Below, piece by piece: positions 1 through 10,079 of a stretch of 64,000 nucleotides of DNA (the stretch's first letter is position 1; each line of letters opens with the position of its first letter). The translations under genes and the position numbers were made by a program. The DNA is from Acanthosepion pharaonis (Eukaryota > Mollusca > Cephalopoda > Sepiida > Sepiidae), in contig CAHIKZ030002090.1 of the NCBI GenBank assembly GCA_903632075.3, forward strand, positions 1,752,001 to 1,816,000. The letters run 5' to 3'. The notes under the pieces were generated by a model. It worked only from the letters and a program-made list of their open reading frames with translations, was not told the DNA's origin and did no database searches.

Positions 1-17
1 ACTAATTTGTTGTTTTT

Positions 18-22
<5 letters not shown>

Positions 23-80
<58 letters not shown>
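23..80. repeat. (TA)n microsatellite
   Basis: An uninterrupted TA dinucleotide run that follows a short T tract. Direct observation, with no coding meaning. Confidence 0.97.
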
Positions 81-86
<6 letters not shown>

Positions 87-424
87 AAATATGTTGTAGT
101 GGTTCCAACGAGAAAAAGTATGTATATTAAAAAAGAAGAGGGGGTGCTTTTTTGTTTTATGACCCTTCACGCAGAACTCTTCATTGACAATTCTAGAAAG
201 AAAATTCGGATTGCCAACACACAAACAGAATGTCTCATATCGAGAATATTCCACATTGAACATGAAGAAAAAATTAATTATTTTAATAATATGTAAAAAT
301 CTCCACTTTCACCTGAAGACGGTTGCGAGACCAGACCAGAAACAAAAAGTCGTGAAATTATGGTATAATATTTTTCTCTCAATAAATCCACATTACAACC
401 AAAAACATTTGCGGCACCCTCTTC

Positions 425-430
<6 letters not shown>

Positions 431-503
<73 letters not shown>
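431..503. repeat. (TA)n microsatellite
   Basis: TA array of about 36 units. Reading frames across it on both strands give only Ile-Tyr repeats and are artefacts. Confidence 0.97.
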
Positions 504-505
<2 letters not shown>

Positions 506-575
506 GTGTGTGAGAAAGCGTGAATTCACTGGCGTATTTATGAAAAAATAAATACGCAAAAATTACCATTCTCTT

Positions 576-697
576 TGCCGGGGCCGATAGACTAGGGGTT
601 AGAATTTGATACCAAATCGGTCTGGTTTCGGTCCCGGCATGAGGCGATCGGATGTCTAGCCAAATTGATGAGCTGTGAATGATTTTTTTTTTTTTTA
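576..697 (+). mobile_element. tRNA-derived SINE, short copy
   Basis: A tRNA-like head: an A-box-like stretch (GATAGACTAGGGGTTAG) followed about 30 bp later by a B-box-like GGTTTCGGTCCC, flanked by GGCC/CCGGC bases that could pair as an acceptor stem. A body of about 50 bp and a T-rich tail follow. It lacks full cloverleaf pairing, so it is a retroposon and not a tRNA gene. The parent tRNA is not clear. Confidence 0.5.
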
Positions 698-705
698 TTT
701 ATTTA

Positions 706-708
<3 letters not shown>

Positions 709-737
<29 letters not shown>
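709..737. repeat. (TA)n microsatellite
   Basis: Short TA run just left of the foldback arm that begins near 757. The same TA-rich left flank occurs at the second copy near 43,370. Confidence 0.9.
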
Positions 738-756
738 ACACACAAACACATATTAT

Positions 757-835
757 ATATAAGTGAACATTGAAATCAACACTCAGAGGTGACAGACTGT
801 TTCATGCTAGACGCAATTATCAGGCGACGTGGCAA
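757..835 (+). repeat. Single arm of a foldback repeat family
   Basis: About 80 bp beginning AAGTGAACATTGAA that matches one arm of the long inverted repeat at 43,374-43,517, including the motifs GAGGTGACAG and TGTTTCATGCT. Only one arm is present here, so it is a half element or a solo arm. The family is not recognised. Confidence 0.75.
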
Positions 836-839
836 GTTT

Positions 840-1615
840 CAAATTATATTATGAATAATATTTTTGTGATTTGAAAGCGAAAAATATAAGTTCCTTATAG
901 AAGCATTACTAAACAACATAAATACACAATACTTTAATGCATTTTGTTCACCATTTTCATCGAAAAAATCGGACAGAACTTTCGTTTCAAACTGATATAT
1001 TTATTTAGAATAGGATTTACAAATCCCGAGTCACATAAACTCTCACGGTAGTAGAAAAAATCTATTTTAGAGATTCCTAATGAAAATAGATAATTCTAAA
1101 TGTATACGGTATGTTTTTTTTTTCACTGAATATAATTATACCGTAAACATAAGGACATTGGTCGGTTAATACAAATATCAGGAATTCATTGACTTGCGTA
1201 ATAAAATCTCATAAAAATGTACAATGCATCTTGTTTTATTGTAGCAATGCATCTAAGGCAAATTAAATAGTTTTAAGGTAGAAAGAAATTAGATAATTGT
1301 TAAGCAAATATTGTAAAGACTTTTCTTTTTTCTCATGATTACGTATATAATAATAATATCGCACACTTTAACGTAAGTGTAGGAGTCTTAGAAATTATGA
1401 CAGTTCTATTTTGACATTGATTAGAATTCGTTTAGTAGGTCCGTTTTACTAAGAGAATATATATTATATGATCAATATAAATGCATTTCTTATGAATTTC
1501 CTATATAAAATGATTGCAATGTATTTTACTATTGAAATACCTAAAAATCTACAATTAAGGTAAGCATTCCTAAAAGTATAGGGCCATCATTGTGTATAAT
1601 GCAGATGCGTTACTT
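840..1615. other. No recognisable feature
   Basis: AT-rich DNA. I see no long open frame, repeat array or known element. Confidence 0.5.
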
Positions 1616-1618
1616 TTA

Positions 1619-2000
1619 CATTGAAACACAGATTCCCGTACAATCACCGAAGTTAAGCAACGTCAAGCCTGGTCAGTACCTAAATGGTTGACCGTTTGCG
1701 AATACCATATGCTGTAAGCTTGGATATGCAGTTGTTGTAATGGATAATGGCGCGTAAATTCTTAATTGGAGAGTTAAGTTCCTATTCCCGTTACGTTTGT
1801 TATATTCACTTACGCGCAAATAACCTTTGGAAATTTATGAATCCCCCTCTTCTCCCCCCAGCTATGGGTTAATTAGTATGACTTGCATAATTAAATCATT
1901 ATTATCTACAAAAAACATTCTTACAATTTAAAAATATTTTCTCGCTTTAAATAACCTACATAGTGTTGATAAAGCGTAGAAACTGAATCAATCAATGAAA
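1619..2000 (+). mobile_element. 5S rRNA-derived SINE (5S-tRNA composite), copy 1
   Basis: The head matches the internal promoter half of 5S rRNA: CCGAAGTTAAGCAACGTC (box A region), CCTGGTCAGTACC, then the intermediate element and box C with a few changes. About 30 bp later a tRNA-like segment follows (GGATAATGG, then a B-box-like GAGTTAAGTTCC), then a tail with TTCACTTACGC, a CCCC-rich stretch, CAGCTATGGGTTAATTAGTA and TTTAAATAACCT. A real 5S gene would stop after about 120 bp at a T run. Here the homology passes into SINE body and the 5S part is mutated, so it is a retroposon. Confidence 0.88.
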
Positions 2001-2004
2001 TATT

Positions 2005-2790
2005 ATTTATTTTACACTAGTAATACACTAAAGGAAGTGATACAATCAGTAACATGCAGCTGCAGCGCTTATGGTTTTACGACAGTAAAAAAAGCGCAAG
2101 TAATCTTACTGTAGAAAGACATTGTAACCTACTAGTGAATTACATTGAAAGTTAGAAAAATGTAATTGTCAGTAGTTAGAAATGAATGCAAGTATTACTG
2201 ACTGTTATAATTCCGTATTCTGCAACGGCAAAAAATTATTTGTAGAGGTTGATACTCAGGCGGATATCTTCGTTTACATGTGTACAGTTCAAGAATCAGT
2301 AAAATGATAGCAAATGCCCTGAGCGCCACTGCTTATAAAACACCGGCTATAGACGAGTTCATTTTACAACTGAACAACACAAACAGGAAATGATTCTGAT
2401 ATTTCTAATGTTAATCCAGTTTTAATGATTTTGCTACAGAAAAAACATACCAAATAATCTCACAAGACATATGCACAGTAAATGATTTTATTATAGTTAT
2501 TTACTGAAAATCAGAATGAAAGCAATTATCAGGGACCAGAAATTAACGCAATCTTGTCCGATAGGACGCAGTTGTTCTATTTAATACAGAAGTTTAATGT
2601 CAATTATATTTCTGTAGAAATCATCACAATTAATTTTACCAGGAAAATGCTAATGAATTAACTATAGGACTAATTACTCGATGAAAGATGTGAATTATCT
2701 ATCATTTTACTATAGAAACAAAAGGCTTGAAAACTATTGTCTGGGGTTAAGATTTAATGTGTTACTGACAGAACAAATCTGTTATATAAA
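2005..2790. other. No recognisable feature
   Basis: AT-rich DNA between a SINE and a LINE end. Nothing supportable on either strand. Confidence 0.5.
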
Positions 2791-2796
2791 TATACA

Positions 2797-3380
2797 AAAC
2801 AACCATTCGCCCTTGCATGGAGTATTGCTGCCATATATGGGCTGGAGCACCTTCTGCTTACCTCGGAGTTCTTGACAAGATCCAGAGACGGATATGTAAT
2901 CTAATTGGCCCTGATCTAGCGTCTTGTCTGCAGTCACTCTCTCACAGACGCGCCGTCGCCACTCTCTGTCTTTTCTACAAATACTTCCATGGTAACTGCT
3001 CTGATGAGCTGCTCTCTCTGGTTCCCAGACTCCATGAATTCAAGCGCCCTACGAGGCTGGCATCCCGCTCTCACCCTTACACCGTAGAAACCTTCAAATG
3101 TAGCCGTCTCTTCTACTCCAATAGCTTCATACCTCGCACCTCTCGCCTGTGGAATACCCTTTCCCAATTACTGTTTCCCTGAAAGCTATAATCTCCAACT
3201 ATTCAAATGTAATGTCAATCGACATCTCCAGTTACCTTGATCTACCCACTATCCTTCTCCTCTTCCTTTCTCCTATCACTCTTATCTGCTCTTGCTCCAA
3301 ATCTTCCGCAACCCCCTGCATCCTAGTGGCTTCACGCCTTGTTTGTGGCACAATGCTTAAAAAATATATATATATATATA
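2797..3380 (+). pseudogene. LINE 3' end (reverse transcriptase C-terminus), copy 1
   Basis: Encodes the region downstream of the reverse transcriptase core of a Jockey/CR1-like LINE: MEYCCHIWAG, DKIQRRICNLIGPDL, LCLFYKYFHGNCSDELLSL and SFIPRTSRLWNTL, mostly open from 2817 to 3180. The frame then shifts into the LFKCNVNRHL terminus, and a short 3' UTR ends CTTGTTTGTGGCACAATGCTTAAAAAA beside a TA run. The 5' part of the element is missing, as is usual for LINE copies truncated during insertion. The same family recurs near 31.2 kb and 53.1-54.8 kb. The clade assignment is from motif style only. Confidence 0.85.
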
Positions 3381-3384
3381 ATAA

Positions 3385-4070
3385 TTATTGACGTTTTTGT
3401 CGTTCAGCTTTTATGTTCTTTCTTCTGCGAGTAGAAGTTGTGACCCAAAATATGAACAGGGATTAAGCTTGAAAGTACTGGATTAAACGTAATCAGGTTG
3501 ATTTTCTAATCGAGCAAGAAACAATAAGCAAAACGCTTGGCTGATTAGCGGCATCACAGAGAACACAGCGGCGCGTAATGATCGAAAAAGAATTTCGCAA
3601 AGTAAGAAAAGGGATCTAAAGATACAATACAAATAGACTGCGACAAGATTAGGGAGGATTATTACGAACCTCCCTCTTTTCTTTTCTTCGGCTTTTTTTT
3701 CCTCAAATTCCTTGCTGCCTATCTCCTTCTCTTTGCCGTGTAAAATATTGAAACTAATTGCTTGTTCGAGGCGGAACAGATTGAAATAGCTTTGACTTGT
3801 CAATGCGCAGTCGGTATCACTAACTTCGTCTCTATACCACTGACCATGCAATCATGTTTGCACGGGAGATTACACATGTTCAAGCAGGATGAATCGTGAT
3901 GCTTCAGTTTAATTGATGTCTATATTGACACAAGGATGTTATAACCAACTTCACAAGTATTAGACAAAAAGCAACAGAATGGAAAGAGACTTCGAGCATT
4001 ATTCCTTTTCGAGGCGGAGCTGTACGACTAAATTACAAGTATGCTTCTTGACTGGTCGCTGTCAATTCGG
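3385..4070. other. No recognisable feature
   Basis: A minus-strand open frame of 122 codons at 3483-3851 has a low-complexity Glu/Lys stretch and no domain I recognise. It is probably a chance frame. Nothing else is supportable. Confidence 0.45.
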
Positions 4071-4074
4071 TAAG

Positions 4075-4312
4075 GTGCTGTTCATTACAAACTGACCCTT
4101 AGGATACGAGAAGATAGATAGAATTTTCTCGGAGGCTGCCAACCTCTTGAAGTCAAGGATCAATCGTTATCTATTCCCCTTATTCTCATAATCATCACCA
4201 CCTATTCCTTTACCGATATCACACCTCATTCATCACTATTCTAACCCTCTATCTTGAGGTGCTCACGAGTCTTGTATTAGGAGAATTCTACCACGAAATA
4301 ATTTATTTTTCC
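4075..4312 (+). pseudogene. LINE 3' terminal fragment
   Basis: Short remnant whose frames read FSEAANLL and related C-terminal LINE text. The 3' end reads CTTGAGGTGCTCACGAGTCTTGTA, which resembles the 3' end of the LINE fragment at 9,360-9,400 (CTCGAGTGACTCTCGAGTCTTGTA). Frameshifted and non-coding. It appears to be a second LINE family, distinct from the copy at 2.8-3.4 kb. Confidence 0.6.
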
Positions 4313-4736
4313 GATTCAGGCTGATTATTTAAGTATCATGTAAACTAGACCAGAATCTTTTGCTAAAAAGCAACATTAATTATATAATAAAATAGTTAAA
4401 AAGTAATAAGGACAAGGTTGAATTTACGAAATATCTACCAACGCTAGGTTTATATAGATATATCAAGAAATGCAGCGTAATTATGAAGCATTTATTTTAA
4501 GCGAGTCTTTTTTTTATTTTGCAACATAATTTTCTTCTCTGTCAAAACATTTAATTAACTGATGAATATTTATAATATAGAAAGAACATTGCAGTAAAGA
4601 TTTCAGATCAAAGTTCTGCTAATAATTCCTTGTTACGTTATGGAATTACTGGTCCATGCTCGTAACAGAGTGTAAATAGCTAGCTGAAAAAATCCCCGGC
4701 TCCATCATTATAGTTCTGCAGGTATTAAAGAATCTA

Positions 4737-4762
4737 TCTAGCTAGTCTATTCGGTTTATCTA

Positions 4763-4808
<46 letters not shown>

Positions 4809-4885
4809 ATCGATCTGTTCAAATCTATCTATCTATCTATCTATGTCTGTTCAAATCTATCTATCTATGTCTGTTCAAATTATCC

Positions 4886-4917
<32 letters not shown>

Positions 4918-4937
4918 GAATCTATCTATCATCCATA

Positions 4938-4977
<40 letters not shown>

Positions 4978-5040
4978 CATGTATGTTCAACCCTATCTAT
5001 CTCATCTATCTATCTATCTATCTATTCTATGTCTGTTCAA

Positions 5041-5086
<46 letters not shown>

Positions 5087-5426
5087 GTCTGTTCAAATCT
5101 ATCTATTCATCTATCTATCTATCTATCTAGGTCTGTTCAAATCTATCTATCTATATCTATCTCATCTATCTATCTATCAAATCTATCTATCTGTTCAAAT
5201 CTATCTATCTATCTATCTATCTATGAGGTCTGTTCAAATCCATCTATCTATCTATCTATCTATGAAGGTCTGTTCTAAATCCTATCTATCTATCTATCTA
5301 TCTATTCTATCTATCTATCTATCATCTATCTAGGTCTGTTCAATCTATCTATTCATCTGTATTCATCTATGTATCTATCCTATCTATTCAATCTATCTAT
5401 CTATCTATCTATCTAGGTCTGTTCAA

Positions 5427-5463
<37 letters not shown>

Positions 5464-5510
5464 GGTCTGTTCAAATCTATCTATCTATCTATCTATGAAG
5501 GTCTGTTCAA

Positions 5511-5544
<34 letters not shown>

Positions 5545-5690
5545 GAAGGTCTGTTCAAATCTATCTATCTATCTATCTATCTAGGTCTGTTCAAATCTAT
5601 CTATCTATCTATCTAGGTCTGTTCAAATCTATCTATCTATCTATCTAGGTCTGTTCAAATCTATCTATCTATCTATCTAGGTCTGTTCAA

Positions 5691-5724
<34 letters not shown>

Positions 5725-5756
5725 ATATCTATCTATCTATCAAGGTCTGTTCAAAC

Positions 5757-5803
<47 letters not shown>

Positions 5804-5937
5804 GGTCTGTTCAAATCTATCTATCTATCTATCTAGGTCTGTTCAAATCTATCCCATTCATTCATTCTAGGTCTGTTTCAAAATCTATCTATCTATATTC
5901 TATCTATCTATCTATCTATCTATCTAGGTCTGTTCAA

Positions 5938-5982
<45 letters not shown>

Positions 5983-6002
5983 GGTCTGTTCAAATCTATC
6001 TA
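4737..6002. repeat. (CTAT)n compound minisatellite with GGTCTGTTCAAAT spacers
   Basis: A tetranucleotide CTAT array of about 1.27 kb, interrupted about 25 times by a conserved 13-15 bp spacer (AGGTCTGTTCAAAT). The CTAT blocks between spacers vary from about 4 to 12 units, so the array behaves as a minisatellite whose unit is a spacer plus a variable tetranucleotide block. The Ser-Ile-Tyr-Leu frames across it are artefacts. Confidence 0.95.
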
Positions 6003-6510
6003 AGAGAAACAGAGGAAAGCGACACATAACCTACTTAACGAAATACTGTGAATGGTTGACACAAACGGGATGTAGAAGAAAATGCAAAAAGACAAATTTA
6101 CTAAGAGCTTTAAAGGACAGGAAATTGTGGAGAGCCATGACTGACCACGTCCTTAAAGTACATAGTACATAGAAGAAGAAGAACAGAAACAAGAACAAGA
6201 ACAAGAACAAGAAATAATAATGACGTTTTTTATGATTTATTTCCTTTTCTGTATTCATATATTTAGAATGATGTTCGTACGTATAGAGAGTGACTGCTTG
6301 AGCGATATGTTTCGGAACCTTCGACCATCTGATATTTCCTTTGATGTTGCTTACTAAACCATAAACAATTGTTCTGAGGCTTGCTTCTTGATTAAGGCGT
6401 TTCAAACGATTTTTTTGTCGCTCCTCAAGGTTTGTGCAGAGCGGGTAATTGTTTATGAGATGGATTTTTCTGTCACCTGTCAGCCTGAAGATATACTTAT
6501 CTCGGCCATT
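6003..6510. other. No recognisable gene; (AACAAG)n hint
   Basis: Contains a short AGAACAAGAACAAG tandem near 6,180-6,215. The minus-strand 124-codon frame over it has no recognisable domain. Confidence 0.4.
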
Positions 6511-6515
6511 TCTCT

Positions 6516-6520
6516 AAGAA

Positions 6521-6564
<44 letters not shown>

Positions 6565-6565
6565 A
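6516..6565. repeat. (TCTA)n microsatellite
   Basis: Perfect tetranucleotide array of about 11 units that starts the first copy of the duplicated block. Confidence 0.95.
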
Positions 6566-7230
6566 GTTTGTTTCTATATAGTTAGTTCTATCAGCACATT
6601 TTTTGTTTTTATATAACTTTAGTTCGTTACATACTGATGTTTTAGCAATGTGTAGATATAACATTTTATCTAATTGTCGATCTCATTCTTTTAATCTATT
6701 ATCTATCTTTTGGATCTATCCCATTCTGTTCATATATACTGGTTTTCACAATCTATCTATCTTTATGTTGAAAATACCGATGTTAGTAGATTTTTATAAT
6801 CTATTTCTAACTTTGTTTTGTTGCATATACCGGTTTTTCTAATTGAAAAAGTAGTAGATATCTCTATTCTTTTCAATTGTATCTATCTATTCATATTCAT
6901 CTATCTATCTATCTATCTATCTATCCCATTCTGTTCATATACATTCATTATTCTATCTATCTATCTATCATTCATCTATTCTGTTCATATTCATCTATCT
7001 ATTCATATCTATCATCTATATCTATTATCTCTATTCTGTTCATATTCACCATTCATCTATCTCCATTCATCTATCTTCTTTAAGTTATTTCTATCGATGA
7101 TGCTAGTTTTTTTAGCAGTATTTTGGTGTTTAAAATGTTCAGTGGAAATAATTAACGGGAGAGTGTAATTGATATCTGAGTCAAAATTATCATAGCATTA
7201 GAAGAAATGAACTTGTCGAAAATATTAGTT
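6545..7230. repeat. Duplicated block, copy 1
   Basis: Shares with 8303-8925, in the same order: TTTCTATATAGTTAGTTCTAT, TATACTGGTTTTCACAATC, GTTGAAAAT, an internal TCTA/CCCATTCTGTTCATAT array, then GATGATGCTAGTTTTTTAGC, AGTGGAAATAATTAACGG and ATTATCATAGCATTA. The unique flanks of the internal array match as well, so this is a segmental or transposon duplication and not only a shared microsatellite. No coding domain seen. Confidence 0.85.
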
Positions 7231-7477
7231 CACATTCATTAAACTAAGATTAATCGCACCTTTCCTAATTCTATGAATTAGCTTCAACACGCGAAGGGGT
7301 TTGTTTTATGCATATTTTTGGAATTGACTTATTGGAAAATTTAGCGAATCATTTTTCCATTGACTTCGTTTCCAATTCAAAATTGTCCAGTCTATATTGT
7401 TATTTAATGCAAAGCGTAAAGGAGTTTCAAATAAACGGATTCATGCTTTTAGTAGATGCTTTCACTTTGGAATTTAT

Positions 7478-7875
7478 AGAATGAGGAGTTATCATTATTT
7501 ACATTATTTACTGTTGTGTTAAGAGCCAGGTATCCTCCTTACTGTAATGAATGGACTGATCCATTCATGATAAGTAGTCCTGGGTAACTGTTTCGGAGAA
7601 AGGAGATAATGCTATTATAGTGACTTGCCTAGCTGTGTACTGAATACTACTATCACGTCTGACTCTATCGAGTTAAGTGTTGTGTCTTGCCAGACCCAAC
7701 ATCACAACATTTACTGTCGGTATAACGTCTTCATCTTTGTTGTCGTTATTAGGTTTCGACCGTTATATGATTCGACCTTCTTCATGTATTTGTTTATCCG
7801 GACAATCTTCAATGAATTTCGAATTAAACTCTTTATTTTATCTATGGCGGTAGATTGTTTTCGTCCCGCTGTTTC
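7478..7875 (-). mobile_element. PLE family A tail, interrupted by a solo LTR
   Basis: On the minus strand this is a diverged copy of the tail at 18,165-18,375: ATGAAGAAGGTCG, a run ending in ACGGTCGAAAC, then AACAAAGATGAAGACG. The right part is 7715-7875. The left part (7478-7511, TTATCATTATTTACATTATTTAC) matches the outer end of the same tail at 33,570-33,595. The LTR at 7512-7709 splits the two halves. Confidence 0.75.
7512..7709 (+). mobile_element. Solo LTR of the Ty3/Gypsy family at 61.7 kb
   Basis: Begins TGTTGTG and ends ACAACA, and is flanked by a perfect 5-bp duplication TTTAC (7507-7511 and 7710-7714). It matches both ends of the LTR at 61,663-62,139: GAATGGACTGATC, ATAAGTAGTC, then GACTCTATCGAGTTAAGTGTTGTG. 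It lacks about 280 bp of the centre of that longer LTR. A solo LTR forms when the two LTRs of an element recombine and remove the coding part. It lies inside a PLE tail, so it is younger than that PLE copy. Confidence 0.93.
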
Positions 7876-8109
7876 TCTCGAGGGATATCGTGTTTCATTC
7901 TATTTCAGTTCTGCTCAGTTGTTGCTTGAATTCTTTCCACTGGATCTGAGTCTTTGTCTTGTGCTATCCGGCAAAGGAAATAAAATTCACCATTTTCTAT
8001 ACTACCAAATCCACAAATTAATGCGTCAATCCTCGAGTTCAACGTTTCTCAACCTTTTTATTTTTGTGCTCCCATAGAAATAGTTTTTATATCTCAGGTA
8101 GATAACTGC

Positions 8110-8300
8110 ATAAAAGTTATTACTCGCCTTGTGGCGAATAATCATCATTCCCTCTGTAATCCATTGGTGAGATGTAAGTCCCTCTCGAGCAGCTTCTTTC
8201 CCCGAACCAATGCTTTGTGGAAACCGGCTCCCAAGATGATATTTTCCCGATCACTACAATCTTAGCCAGTTCAAATCTAGGGCTAATTGTTATCTTTCTC
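8110..8300 (+). pseudogene. LINE 3' end fragment, copy a
   Basis: Matches 9,135-9,330 in direct orientation: CATTCCCTCTGTAATCCATT, CGAGCAGCTTCTT, CGAACCAATGCT, CCGATCACTACAA, TTAGCCAGTTCAAA. The plus frame gives LINE C-terminal text around SSSFLPRTNALW. Truncated at both ends. Confidence 0.75.
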
Positions 8301-8302
8301 AT

Positions 8303-8925
8303 GTATCTATCTATCTGTTTCTATATAGTTAGTTCTATATACTGATGTTAGCAACATTTCTATATAGCTTCTTTTAATATTTCTAACTATGGAGCTCATT
8401 GTATATACTGGTTTTCACAATCGTTTTGTGTTGAAAATGTGTAGTAGATATAATCTATTTCAGTTTTTCAATTGTCGATCCTATTAAGTTCATTCCATTC
8501 AATTATCTATCTCATCATCTGTCATCATCTATCCCATTCTGTTCATATCTATTCATCTATCTATCTATCCCATTCTGTTTATATTCATCTATCTATCTAT
8601 TCATCTATCTATCTATCTATTCATCTATCTATCCCATTCTGTTCATATCTATTCATTCATCTATCTATTCATCTATCTATTCATTCATTCCATCCCATTC
8701 TGTTCATATCTATCTATCTATCTATCATATATTCATCTAATTTGTTCATATTCATCTATCTATTATTCATCTATCTTCTTTGCCATTTCATTTGATGATG
8801 ATGCTAGTTTTTTAGCAGTATTTTTATGTAAAAACTGTTTAGTGGAAATAATTAACGGAGAGTGTAATTAACATCTGAGTCAAAAAAATTATCATAGCAT
8901 TAAAAGAAATGAACTTGCCAAATCC
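8303..8925. repeat. Duplicated block, copy 2
   Basis: Second copy of the block at 6545-7230. The internal tetranucleotide array (8500-8780) again carries CCCATTCTGTTCATAT units. Both copies end ATTATCATAGCATTARAAGAAATGAACTTG. Confidence 0.85.
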
Positions 8926-8999
8926 CTTGTGTTCCGTAATTATAACAAACTGATATAAAGAGGATTAGTATCAGGTATATTGCAAATTTCAACACAACG

Positions 9000-9420
9000 A
9001 CGGCGCCAGACGTACATCCGTGGCTATATCTCACAGAGGAGACATCGCAAGCTTTTCGCTGCTCTATCGCTAATTCCATAGAAAGTGCTCAGACGAACTA
9101 CATTCTACCAGTTCTAGCCTTTACGGATAGGATCCGCCATGCTACTGGCGTTGTGGTGAACCATCGCCATTCCCTCCGTATTCCATTCATGAGAAGTAAG
9201 TCCCACTCGAGCAGCTTCTTGCCGCGAACCAATGCTCTGTGGAAACCGATACCCAAGATGATGTTTCCCCGATCACTACAACCTTAGCCAGTTCAAAACT
9301 AGGGTTAATTGTTATCTTCCGCACATATCCGCATAAATTTTGTCTAATATTCTGTAACCTTCCACCTCGAGTGACTCTCGAGTCTTGTACAAAGAGAAAC
9401 TAACTCTAAAAGAAATATTC
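9000..9420 (+). pseudogene. LINE 3' end fragment, copy b
   Basis: The longer copy of the LINE tail at 8110-8300. The plus frame reads VVNHRHSLRIPF, then SSSFLPRTNALWKPIPK, the usual Jockey-like C-terminal pattern (FxPRTxxLWNxLP). Stops follow in the frame. The 3' UTR ends CTCTCGAGTCTTGTACAAAGAGAA. The two copies show that the local unit, a LINE tail beside the duplicated block, was copied in a complex way. Confidence 0.78.
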
Positions 9421-9744
9421 ATGTATTAATATTGAAAACTTTATCAATATAAGTTTTACAGAAACACATTGACTTGGTTAATACATTTTGTATGAACGTT
9501 TCTATTTGGCAGTCGATTTTCCCTTGCTGATATATTCTTTAATCTTTTTCATTTATTATTTTTCGCCTCCAAAACTCTTGATGGCCAGAGATTGGCGGCT
9601 GATCTCTCCCCCGATCGAGCTTTAACATATCAGAGGGTGAAATACTGACTGGTTGTTATAAAATTCCTCGTAAACCAAACTAGTTACATACCATCATCAA
9701 CAATCGGATCCAGACCTAACACCGGTCAAGATGAATGGCTGCTC

Positions 9745-9789
9745 ACAGAATAGTCTATTATTGACCTCGTCAATAATGGACTATTCTGT
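9745..9789. repeat. Near-perfect 45-bp palindrome
   Basis: Arms of 21 bp (9745-9765 and 9769-9789; start ACAGAATAGTC, end GACTATTCTGT) around a 3-nt centre (CTC), with one mismatch. It could extrude as a cruciform or be a hairpin in RNA. Part of it (GGACTATTC) reappears near 9,961. Confidence 0.95.
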
Positions 9790-9799
9790 TTCGATTGCG

Positions 9800-9891
9800 A
9801 GGAAAGAGGGGAAAGTCTATACTTGGTTTCAGTGAGAAAATGGTCGCATGGAAAGACAAAAGGCTTATCAGAGACGCTACTTGCTTTCAGT

Positions 9892-9924
<33 letters not shown>

Positions 9925-10075
9925 AGTGTTTAACGTTTCCTGCTAATAGCTCATATAAAATGGACTATTCAGTTTGGAGAGCATGGGAAGACAAAATACA
10001 TATCAACGACGCTACTTGGTTTCAGTGGGATGATGGAAGAAAGAGAGGAAGATAGAAAGGTTTAGCACCTGTTTC
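9800..10075 (+). repeat. Local direct repeat with (GAAA)n
   Basis: Two diverged units share CATGG.AAGACAAAA, TATCA..GACGCTACTTG and TTTCAGTG (about 9845-9895 and 9983-10035), separated by a GAAA microsatellite at 9893-9926. No gene seen. Confidence 0.7.
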
Positions 10076-10079
10076 AGTG

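Noticed and set aside
278..559. Open frames made of Ile-Tyr repeats (also near 16.0-16.2, 25.0-25.15 and 40.6-40.8 kb)
   Set aside because: They are translations of TA dinucleotide arrays, open on both strands by composition.
3001..3008. CTGATGAG as a hammerhead core
   Set aside because: It encodes SDELL in a LINE. No GAAA with stem II pairing follows.
4843..5333. Ser-Ile-Tyr-Leu repeat proteins over the CTAT array
   Set aside because: Product of a tetranucleotide repeat, open in several frames, with no start context or domain.
4737..6002. CRISPR-like look: a regular 13-15 bp repeat with variable stretches between
   Set aside because: The stretches between are CTAT microsatellite of variable length, not unique spacers, and the context is eukaryotic.
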